A DNA stretch of 5,692 bases, from contig MFFV01000046.1 of assembly GCA_001777995.1 (NCBI GenBank), positions 23,469 to 29,160 on the forward strand, read 5' to 3'. This DNA comes from Candidatus Falkowbacteria bacterium RIFCSPLOWO2_02_FULL_45_15 (GTDB taxonomy: Bacteria; Patescibacteriota; Patescibacteriia; Patescibacteriales; XYC2-FULL-47-12). Shown here piece by piece: positions 1-5,692 of this stretch (position 1 is the stretch's first letter; the number at the start of each line of letters is the position of its first letter). The notes beneath the pieces were generated by a model that searched no databases, was not told the origin of the DNA, and was given only the letters and a program-made list of their open reading frames with translations. A program made the position numbers and the translations under genes.

Positions 1-2610
1 ATCGGCGCCATGATTGTTACTCAAAGCACTGTCAGTGACGCCTCCCCCTCCGCCACCTCTTTCATCACCGCTCTCACTAACTCCACTAATGACTTTTACA
101 ATAATGCCGTTCTAACTTTCACCTCCGGCTCTTTGGATGGCCAAAGCCGCCGCGTCTCCGACTACAATGGCACTACCAAAACCATTACTCTTGATCCGGC
201 TCTCACTTCCGCTCCCGCCAACGGAGACGCTTTTACTATTGTCGCCCAAAACGTGCGCGTGGAAGAACAACTCGCCTCCCATGAATCATCGGAATCAAGC
301 TTCCGCACTTCCGTCACTTCCAGCTTAACCAGTATTGAGGGTAAGATTGACACCCTAACCACCGCCTTAAACACCGTGGACACCAACTTAGACAGCGTCC
401 AATCCACCGTCAACTCCCTGCGCACCTCCCAGCAAAAACTCTATCAAGTTAATCTTTCTGACGTCTCCGAAATCCAGGCCGGCAACACCTATCGCGCCAA
501 AGTTATTGTTCTTGATTATGAGTCCAATCCCGTCACCCCCTCCACCGCTCCCACTATTCTCATTCGCGACTCAAGCCGCGCCCTGTCTCTCGCCACCACC
601 ACCATGACCGAACTTTCTACCGGCGTTTACGAATATACTTCCGCTATTTCCTCCTCTGCCACCGCCGGCCTCTGGGAAACCATCGTTAACGTTGACGTCG
701 GCGGCTCCGCCGATATTGTCCGTAACGACTACTGGCAGGTAACCGGCGCTCCCGCGCAAGTGCTTGTCAATTCCATTAGCGACTCTTCTATTCCCTCCAT
801 TTCCGCCGACGTCACTATCACCAACGAGGGCGGCGGCGCCTATGAGTATCAGTACGAATGGTGTGTTGTTTCCTCTCAAGACAATCAGTGCGGCGGCAAT
901 GATGATGTTTACTACGCCTCCGCCGCTAAACTCGTCTCCGCCGGCGCCGATTTCAACCCGACCTTAACCGCCACCGTCTCCTCCGACGGCTCCTACTGGT
1001 TCAAAGTCGTTGTCTATTATGGCACCGCCGCCTCCGGCGCCTCCCGTTCTTTCACTACCGCAACCGAAAGTGTTTCTCCCTCGTCCTCCAGCGGCGGCGC
1101 TAGCATCACCGCCCCATCCTCCACCACGAAACCCTCCGCCACCAACGAGAACATCTATCTCGCCATTAATAACGTCAAAAACGATCTGTCCGCCAACTCC
1201 AAACAACTGGAACTTGTTTTGGGTGTTCTAGGCACTCTCAGCCCCTCTCTCAAAACTATTCTCTCCGTTAACACTGTTAAAATTGAAAATTTAACCGACA
1301 TCCAAAACAAAATCTCCGACTTGCACGCCATCTCCTCCGCTACCCGCCGCCTGCTGGAACAAACCATCGCCGAGCCGATTGTAGAAACCTGGCTGACCTT
1401 CAACTCCGTCCAGTTCAACTTCCTCATCAGCAACCCTCTTGCCGAAAACAAAATTCTGAAATTTAAATCCTATCTCCCCTCTGAAGTTAAACCGGAACAC
1501 ATCATTGACCTAAGCGGTCTTAGCCTTGACTATGACCCCGGCGCCGAGAGCTACTTTGTCTACGGCGACATCACCCTCGGCGGGAACCAAACCATCGCCA
1601 AAAAAGTGGAGGTTAAAGACGTCTGGATTTTTACCGACGAAGAAATCAAATCTCTTCGCGGCCAAGCTAACACCTTATCTTCTCCTCTCGCCGGCACCCA
1701 GTACGATGCCCAAGGCGCCATTCTCAAAAATGAAATTGAAACCGTTCTAAACACAGTTCTCTTGGACCAAAAAGAAAACTACCGCTCCCCCCAAGACCAT
1801 ATCGTCGCCTACCGCTACAATAAAGAAAAAATTGATTCGGTTAAAAAAGATATTGAAAAATTAAAAGATCTGGCTGTTGCCTCCGGCGCCTCCCGCGGCA
1901 TCGTCGGCAGCGTCGGCGGCATTCAGACCTTTGCCACTTGGGGAATAATTCTTACTATTATTTCCGGCTTTGGTTTGCTGGCAATGGTGATCTTCTCCAT
2001 GTGGCGGCATCAGACTATGCTGGCGGCGATGGCGCTGGGAATGCATAAAAATGAAGTGATGGCGCAGTTTGGCGGAACGAGAAGACACCGGCAAAAACTT
2101 TTAGGAAAAAAATTGATTGCTAAAACGCGTACGCTGTTCGCTCGAATGTCATTTATTTGGGATCTGCCGTGGAAAAAAATTTTGATTTGGGTTGCGGTTG
2201 TGATTTTTGTAATTCTTGCGATTACATTTATGCCGGAGCTGTTTAATAAACTAAAAAACACAGAAACGCCGGCAGTTGCGCCAATTGCGCCACAAACAAA
2301 ATCTATCGGCTCTACGCTTATTTCTAATACGCAGCCGCAGACAGAAGCGGCTCCCAGCAACGGCGAAGATGATACAAAAAACAAAATGGCTTTAGAATTA
2401 ATCAACCCCACATTAAAAATTAAGAATACGCCGACCGGGTGGCTTAATGTTCGTGACTCAGCTTCACTTAATGGTGACATTATCGCTAAAGTTTATCCTA
2501 ACGAACAATACGAATACACCGAAGAAAAAAATAGCTGGTATTATATCATCATTCCCAAAAATAAAAGCGGCTGGGTATTTAAAGATTATGTCCAAGAAAT
2601 TAAAAATTGA
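1..2610 (+). CDS. Large modular surface protein with two membrane helices and C-terminal SH3b domain (5' end missing)
   Basis: The reading frame is open to base 1. The first ATG (base 10) falls at the front of a folded module with no signal peptide before it, so the true start is probably upstream. Numbering from that ATG (866 aa): about 1-80 is a beta-rich module of the kind repeated in phage fibre and surface proteins (TFTSGSLDGQ, then NGTTKTITLDPAL and PANGDAFTIV). About 85-142 is a Ser/Thr-rich coiled coil. About 145-247 and 248-350 are two Ig-like or beta-sandwich regions, the second with Cys285 and Cys294. A Ser/Pro linker covers 355-378, helices 380-455, a further beta region 456-540 and charged helices 540-625. 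Membrane helices lie near 640-664 and 721-741, with an Arg/Lys-rich segment between them that should face the cytoplasm. SH3b spans 800-863 (WLNVRDSAS, NSWYYI, GWVFKDYV). Large N-terminal region and SH3b should both face outside. Probable role: adhesion or cell-wall binding. The exact function is not recognised. Codon style changes near base 1975. Confidence 0.85.
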   Translation: MGAMIVTQSTVSDASPSATSFITALTNSTNDFYNNAVLTFTSGSLDGQSRRVSDYNGTTKTITLDPALTSAPANGDAFTIVAQNVRVEEQLASHESSESSFRTSVTSSLTSIEGKIDTLTTALNTVDTNLDSVQSTVNSLRTSQQKLYQVNLSDVSEIQAGNTYRAKVIVLDYESNPVTPSTAPTILIRDSSRALSLATTTMTELSTGVYEYTSAISSSATAGLWETIVNVDVGGSADIVRNDYWQVTGAPAQVLVNSISDSSIPSISADVTITNEGGGAYEYQYEWCVVSSQDNQCGGNDDVYYASAAKLVSAGADFNPTLTATVSSDGSYWFKVVVYYGTAASGASRSFTTATESVSPSSSSGGASITAPSSTTKPSATNENIYLAINNVKNDLSANSKQLELVLGVLGTLSPSLKTILSVNTVKIENLTDIQNKISDLHAISSATRRLLEQTIAEPIVETWLTFNSVQFNFLISNPLAENKILKFKSYLPSEVKPEHIIDLSGLSLDYDPGAESYFVYGDITLGGNQTIAKKVEVKDVWIFTDEEIKSLRGQANTLSSPLAGTQYDAQGAILKNEIETVLNTVLLDQKENYRSPQDHIVAYRYNKEKIDSVKKDIEKLKDLAVASGASRGIVGSVGGIQTFATWGIILTIISGFGLLAMVIFSMWRHQTMLAAMALGMHKNEVMAQFGGTRRHRQKLLGKKLIAKTRTLFARMSFIWDLPWKKILIWVAVVIFVILAITFMPELFNKLKNTETPAVAPIAPQTKSIGSTLISNTQPQTEAAPSNGEDDTKNKMALELINPTLKIKNTPTGWLNVRDSASLNGDIIAKVYPNEQYEYTEEKNSWYYIIIPKNKSGWVFKDYVQEIKN

Positions 2611-3052
2611 AAACGATGCCCCGCTATTTAACGCGGCCATTCATGGTATTTTTTTAATTGTTGCTGGTTTAGTTCTGCCAGCAGTTTTAATTCCAATTGT
2701 AAAAATCACCAACTATTCCGAGATTGTTGAGGAAATAGCAAAAGCGTTGATAGTGCTTCTTTTAATTCTGCGGTTACCTTCGCTTAAGCTGAGGCTGGCT
2801 GGCGCGATAGCTTTTGGCTTTTTGTTCGGTTTGTCAGAAAATTTTTTATATCTCAACCAAATTTTTCAATTCGGCGATTTCAGCGTTTTGTGGCAAAGAT
2901 TTTTGTGGACAGTACCGATGCATTTTACTACGGTCCTGGTAATGACCTTAGCGGGGATGGGGAAAAAATGGTTTTTGATCCTTGGGCTTATCGGCGCTGT
3001 GATTTTGCACATGTTGTTTAATTCATTAATTGTTAATACTCCAATCATCTAA
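2588..3052 (+). CDS. Short PrsW-family-like intramembrane metalloprotease
   Basis: This is a 154-aa, mostly hydrophobic protein. ATG 2588 is chosen because it gives a short charged N-terminus (MSKKLKIEND) followed directly by a membrane helix. Upstream in-frame ATGs would add a non-hydrophobic tail lying deep in the preceding gene. Motifs fit the PrsW group: EEIAK at 48-52, GFLFGLSEN at 77-85, Arg104 and His112 in RFLWTVPMHF, and HMLFN at 141-145. In the family, the conserved Glu and His residues bind zinc, and members cut membrane proteins; the best-known case is anti-sigma factor cleavage by Bacillus PrsW. About four or five helices are expected. The protein is shorter than typical PrsW (roughly 200 aa or more), but no motif is missing. 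The start overlaps the upstream surface-protein gene by 23 bp in another frame, with no clear Shine-Dalgarno, suggesting translational coupling. No anti-sigma factor is in view, so the substrate is unknown. The fold assignment is fairly firm; the activity is inferred. Confidence 0.72.
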   Translation: MSKKLKIENDAPLFNAAIHGIFLIVAGLVLPAVLIPIVKITNYSEIVEEIAKALIVLLLILRLPSLKLRLAGAIAFGFLFGLSENFLYLNQIFQFGDFSVLWQRFLWTVPMHFTTVLVMTLAGMGKKWFLILGLIGAVILHMLFNSLIVNTPII

Positions 3053-3075
3053 AGTAATAAAAATTTTTCCTATAC

Positions 3076-3113
3076 AAAAATAAACCCGCTGCTTGGACCA
3101 TGGGTTTATTTTT
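3076..3113. terminator. Bidirectional Rho-independent terminator between convergent genes
   Basis: A perfect 12-bp inverted repeat has arms 3076-3087 (AAAAATAAACCC) and 3102-3113 (GGGTTTATTTTT) around a 14-nt loop. It lies in the 75-bp gap between the stop of the PrsW-like gene (3052) and the stop of the convergent Nramp-like gene (3128). The A-rich and T-rich outer arms provide a U-rich 3' side when read from either strand, and the + strand continues into more T-rich sequence (TATTATTTTT). This suits termination of both transcription units. The GC core is only 3 bp, so efficiency is uncertain. Confidence 0.8.
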
Positions 3114-3127
3114 ATTATTTTTAAATC

Positions 3128-4522
3128 CTAAAATAATTTATCAAATAATGTCAGACCGCCGAAAAACACAAAGACGAAAAAAATAATAACGATGATTATT
3201 TTGCGCCACAGCCGCGCCTGAAACTGCGAGGGCAATGTTTTGTGGTTCATCCAGTTTACCAGCGCAATATGCACGGCCATGGCGCAGGCGTTAATGACTG
3301 CGCCCAGCACAATCAAAAACTTTGGCTCATAGATATTGAATAAAAATAACATAATACCGAAGGCAATCTGCGCCCAGACAAAATAAAAGTAAATTTTAGA
3401 CAGATTGATTTTGCCGCTCGGACGCCCGCCTAATTTCCACAGCGCTAAATTTTCCGCCATAATGCGCGAGGTGGAATCCATTACTCCCAGTTGAGTCTGA
3501 AACAGCATTATTGACACCACAAATAAAAACAAAGCTCCGATCCCGGGGGCCAGCCGACTGCCGATCGCGAGCCCTTCGTTAATTACAAACTGGATGCCTT
3601 GCGCGTTAGTGGGGTTGCCAAAAGCGGTTACGTAAGCGAGCAGCATTAATAGGCACATGGCGAGTACCCCTAAAAACCAAAAAACTAAAAAGTGCTCTAA
3701 ATTAATTTTGCGCCACCAGGCGCGAAAACGGCTGATGCTGACCGCGTCAACTTTAAAATCTTCACCGGTTAATTTTACCGTCTGGTGTTCGCGGATGTCG
3801 CGGAACAGCCCGGCGATTTTTTGCGCGTGATGGCCCATGCCGTAACCTTTTTCCCGAATGTAAATTGATTGCGTTAAATTCAAGTTGCCGCCGGCGCCCG
3901 CATACGCGAACGCGCCTAACCAAACCGCTAAACTCATCCCGGCGGGCCAAAAGCTAAATCCTTCCCCCAGCCCGACTATGCCTTGCGCCAACATGCCCCA
4001 ATCGGCGCCGCGCGCCAAAATAAAAGTTAAAATTAAAATAAAAGGGATGCCCAAAAAAATAATAATTTTCGTGACGGCTTCCATTACGCCGTAAACGGTT
4101 TTACCGACGCTCAAAATCACGCCGATAGTCATTAAAAAAATAATCGCTAACCATTTAAAATCAGCGATGCCGAAAACAAAAGCCAAAACCTGCGCGCTCG
4201 CGGCAATAATACCGGGCAAGCCAAAACCGATAAAAGTAGAAGCGATAAACCAGCCCGCCGCCCAGCGCCATAATTTATGCATGCCGACAAAAACCGATTC
4301 GCCCTTAACCAAAGCGTAGCGCTCAATTTCCATGTTAATAAAATATTGGCAAGTAATGCCAAGCACCGCTCCCCAAGCAATGCCTAAGCCAAAGTTAGAA
4401 ACTAAATAAGGCCATAAAATAACTTCTCCCGAGCCCAATCCTAAAGCTAAAATGATAAAACTTGGGCCTAATATTTTTTTAAAAGAAATCACGGGCGGAA
4501 ATTCTTTTAACGGTTGCGTCAT
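3128..4522 (-). CDS. Nramp (SLC11)-superfamily transporter of a non-canonical clade
   Basis: This 464-aa protein has about 11 predicted membrane helices and matches the Nramp fold in length and opening pattern (KKILGPSFIILALGLGSGE at 16-33). Classical Nramp proteins carry DPGN in helix 1 and a Met-Pro-His motif in helix 6, which together bind Mn2+ or Fe2+. Here helix 1 reads GLGSGEVILWP (28-38) and helix 6 reads AYAGAGGNLNLTQS (206-219), followed by YIREKGYGMG (221-230). Neither classical motif is present, so the substrate cannot be transferred from the family; it may be a different cation or another solute. A charged loop of about 45 residues (231-275) separates helices 6 and 7. Another conserved-looking stretch is TQLGVMDSTSRIMAEN (343-358). 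The ATG lies 1 nt after the ZIP stop codon with no Shine-Dalgarno, so translation probably depends on the upstream ZIP gene. Superfamily membership is fairly sure; the transported ion is not. Confidence 0.8.
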   Translation of the reverse strand: MTQPLKEFPPVISFKKILGPSFIILALGLGSGEVILWPYLVSNFGLGIAWGAVLGITCQYFINMEIERYALVKGESVFVGMHKLWRWAAGWFIASTFIGFGLPGIIAASAQVLAFVFGIADFKWLAIIFLMTIGVILSVGKTVYGVMEAVTKIIIFLGIPFILILTFILARGADWGMLAQGIVGLGEGFSFWPAGMSLAVWLGAFAYAGAGGNLNLTQSIYIREKGYGMGHHAQKIAGLFRDIREHQTVKLTGEDFKVDAVSISRFRAWWRKINLEHFLVFWFLGVLAMCLLMLLAYVTAFGNPTNAQGIQFVINEGLAIGSRLAPGIGALFLFVVSIMLFQTQLGVMDSTSRIMAENLALWKLGGRPSGKINLSKIYFYFVWAQIAFGIMLFLFNIYEPKFLIVLGAVINACAMAVHIALVNWMNHKTLPSQFQARLWRKIIIVIIFFVFVFFGGLTLFDKLF

Positions 4523-4523
4523 A

Positions 4524-5264
4524 TTATTCTAAAAATAAAAGCAGCGCCATCGCGCCGATGCCGAGCGCAATGCCTAAGAGTTGTTTAGCCGACTGCCCCA
4601 GTTCGTTTTCTTTTTTTAATTCCGGAATTAAATCGGCGGTAGCGATGTAAATAAATCCGCCGACAGTCAATGAGACGATGATATCGGTAAAGCCGGCGAT
4701 TCTACTGGCAAACATTATTCCGGCGCCCGCGCCGGCAAAAGCGAGCAAAGCGGATAAAAAATTGAAAAATATCGCTTTGCTCCGCGTTAGGCCGGCATAA
4801 AGCAAAACGCCAAAGTCGCCGACTTCCTGCGGGATTTCATGGGTGATGACCGCAACCGTCGTCACGACGCCAAGAGGGAAACTAACGGCGTAGCTGCCGG
4901 CGATAATTAAGCCGTCAATAAAATTATGCAGACCGTCGCCGACTAAATTAACGGCCGCGAACGAATGCACGTGCTGGCGCGAGACGGGGATGTGGCAATG
5001 CCGCCAGCAAACCAGCTTTTCTAAAATAAAAAAGACGATGATGCCGGCAAGAATTATTAAAGAGGAAACGCTGGTTAATGCCCCGCCTTCCGCCAATTCC
5101 GGCACTAAATGCAAAAACACGTCGCCTAACAGCGCACCCGCGGAAAAACTGACTAAATAAAACAAAAATTTCTTCAACTTTTCCGCGCTTAAAGCAAGCG
5201 CCGTAACTCCAATCAGAGAAATAAGAGAAACTGTTAACACGCTAAAAAAAACGGGGATGGCCAT
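4524..5264 (-). CDS. ZIP-family divalent metal transporter
   Basis: This 246-aa protein has eight predicted helices, the usual ZIP number. Helix 4 carries GDGLHNFIDG (His113, Asn114, Asp117) and helix 5 carries HEIPQEVGDFGVLL (His142, Glu143, Glu147). In the ZIP family these residues form the binuclear metal site for Zn2+, Fe2+ or Mn2+ in the membrane. The second position often filled by His (HEIPHE) is Gln146 here, as in a group of bacterial and archaeal ZIPs. The loop between helices 3 and 4 has CWRHCH (86-91) and HVH (98-100), a probable metal-sensing or metal-gathering loop. GALLGDVFLHLVPE (43-56) is also typical. ATG 5264 gives a clean N-terminal helix; upstream is AT-rich with no Shine-Dalgarno. 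It is the first gene of a tight pair, with the Nramp-like gene starting 1 nt after its stop. Likely role: metal ion import across the cytoplasmic membrane. The metal itself cannot be read from the sequence. Confidence 0.92.
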   Translation of the reverse strand: MAIPVFFSVLTVSLISLIGVTALALSAEKLKKFLFYLVSFSAGALLGDVFLHLVPELAEGGALTSVSSLIILAGIIVFFILEKLVCWRHCHIPVSRQHVHSFAAVNLVGDGLHNFIDGLIIAGSYAVSFPLGVVTTVAVITHEIPQEVGDFGVLLYAGLTRSKAIFFNFLSALLAFAGAGAGIMFASRIAGFTDIIVSLTVGGFIYIATADLIPELKKENELGQSAKQLLGIALGIGAMALLLFLE

Positions 5265-5294
5265 AAAAAATTTTAAAAAATAAACGCTTTAATC

Positions 5295-5303
5295 ATTGTA
5301 ACA
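5295..5303 (-). promoter_or_regulatory. Possible extended -10 promoter for the ZIP-Nramp pair
   Basis: Read on the minus strand, this is TGTTACAAT: a TACAAT -10 hexamer preceded by TGn, the extended -10 form. It sits in the 56-bp gap between the upstream membrane-protein gene and ZIP. It would start RNA near 5288, giving a leader of about 24 nt. No good -35 hexamer is found at the usual spacing, consistent with an extended -10 type but also with a chance match in AT-rich DNA. Confidence 0.4.
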
Positions 5304-5322
5304 GATTATTGCCGACTAATCT
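5303..5322. promoter_or_regulatory. Dyad that could be an operator upstream of ZIP
   Basis: There are perfect 6-bp inverted arms, AGATTA (5303-5308) and TAATCT (5317-5322), around 8 nt. The site abuts the candidate -10 and covers the space where a -35 would lie, where a metal-responsive repressor (Fur, DtxR/MntR or Zur type) could act. It also touches the last two bases of the upstream stop codon. Arms of 6 bp arise by chance fairly often in AT-rich DNA, and the 8-nt loop with no T-run makes it a poor terminator. No regulator gene is in the window. Confidence 0.25.
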
Positions 5323-5692
5323 ATTGTTTAATTTTATTATCCATCTTAATAGCTTGCCGCGCAATAGACACCGACAATAATCCAGTCAACGCCAACTGTA
5401 CCAACGGGCTGACACCAAACCCAAAAACAGTTGGCATCATGTTACTATACTGCCACTGATTAAAAATATAAACCGCTTTGTATTCAATCACGGCGGCAAT
5501 GGTAATGCCGGTAATGATAACATAAAGACTCGCTGACAGAGAGTCTTTATTAAACCACCAAAAATTTTTCCGGATTACCGTTCCGCCAAAAAATATCCCG
5601 AGCAACAATATAGTATCTATGCTGGCAGCGTAAACCATTAGCGGCCAAAAGCTCAAGTTAAAAGTATGGGACGCGTAAAGGTAAGAGGCGTG
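5321..5692 (-). CDS. Membrane protein of unknown function (5' end missing)
   Basis: The frame stays open from the stop (5321-5323) to the right edge of the window, giving 123 visible residues starting HASYLYASHTFNL. The in-frame TTG at 5656 and the ATG at 5638 are poor starts, because coding sequence of the same aromatic-rich character continues upstream of them. This is therefore probably the C-terminal part of a longer polytopic protein. Counting from the TTG codon, helices are expected near 6-26 (PLMVYAASIDTILLLGIFFG), 43-61 and 84-102. The stretch WQYSNMMPTVFGFGVSPLVQ (68-87) looks like a conserved loop entering the last helix, and the protein ends in a short charged tail (KMDNKIKQ). I do not recognise the family. 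It lies upstream of the ZIP-Nramp pair on the same strand with a 56-bp gap that may contain a separate promoter, so a functional link with metal transport is not established. Confidence 0.65.
   Translation of the reverse strand, partial: HASYLYASHTFNLSFWPLMVYAASIDTILLLGIFFGGTVIRKNFWWFNKDSLSASLYVIITGITIAAVIEYKAVYIFNQWQYSNMMPTVFGFGVSPLVQLALTGLLSVSIARQAIKMDNKIKQ

Noticed and set aside
571..1206. Gly/Arg-rich minus-strand open frames opposite the surface-protein gene
   Set aside because: They are a by-product of the pyrimidine-rich, GCC/TCC-rich + strand, which reads as Gly, Arg and Ala on the other strand. They have no domain-like pattern, and the + frame has clear modules.
2010..2480. A 156-codon minus-strand open frame opposite the second helix and SH3b region
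   Set aside because: The + strand frame here encodes a recognisable membrane helix and SH3b domain; the opposite frame shows no motif and no start context.
2447..2587. A longer N-terminus for the PrsW-like protein starting at 2447
   Set aside because: The added 47 residues lie inside the SH3b coding sequence and look like a frame-shifted shadow. The ATG at 2588 leads straight into the first membrane helix.
1..2610. Phage tail fibre gene as evidence of a prophage
   Set aside because: The N-terminal module resembles fibre proteins, but the two membrane helices, the SH3b tail and the absence of any phage gene nearby fit a cell-surface protein better.
3762..4380. Extra frames on both strands within the Nramp-like gene
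   Set aside because: They are Pro/Ala- or Arg-rich out-of-frame shadows of a gene whose own frame has about 11 helices and conserved motifs.
5265..5280. A/T palindrome-like run just before the ZIP start as a terminator for the upstream gene
   Set aside because: It is a simple A and T run with no GC stem, so it cannot form a stable terminator hairpin.

Overview
The window looks like chromosomal DNA from an uncultivated bacterium, most probably a member of the Patescibacteria/CPR (Parcubacteria-like). This is an inference from style, not from a marker gene. The signs are a very large modular Ser/Thr-rich surface protein, small membrane proteins, very tight gene packing, and starts with no Shine-Dalgarno sequence. 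TGA is used as a normal stop (end of the first gene, 2608-2610), which argues against the code-25 groups (Gracilibacteria/SR1). No rRNA, tRNA, CRISPR array, IS element or phage integration signature was found.

Layout. On the + strand, 1-2610 holds the 3' part of a large surface/tail-fibre-like protein. It has beta-rich modules, two coiled-coil or helical stretches, two membrane helices and a C-terminal SH3b domain, and it is cut by the left edge of the window. Its end overlaps the start of a short PrsW-type intramembrane metalloprotease (2588-3052) by 23 bp, so the two are probably co-translated. A perfect 12-bp-stem hairpin at 3076-3113 separates this pair from a convergent minus-strand set. 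Read in the direction of transcription, that set is: a membrane protein of unknown function cut by the right edge (5692-5321); a ZIP-family metal transporter (5264-4524); and, 1 nt later, an Nramp-superfamily transporter with non-canonical metal-site motifs (4522-3128).

How the genes may work together. The ZIP-Nramp pair looks like a small metal-transport operon. It may have its own extended -10 promoter and a dyad operator-like site in the 56-bp gap upstream. The surface-protein/PrsW pair could be a membrane-anchored exoprotein with its own processing protease; that functional link is a hypothesis based only on the gene overlap and topology.

The most notable signals are: (1) an abrupt change in codon style inside the surface-protein gene near 1975, coinciding with the first membrane helix; (2) an Nramp homologue lacking the DPGN and MPH signatures, coupled to a ZIP; (3) a 154-aa PrsW-like protein that keeps all the expected motifs.
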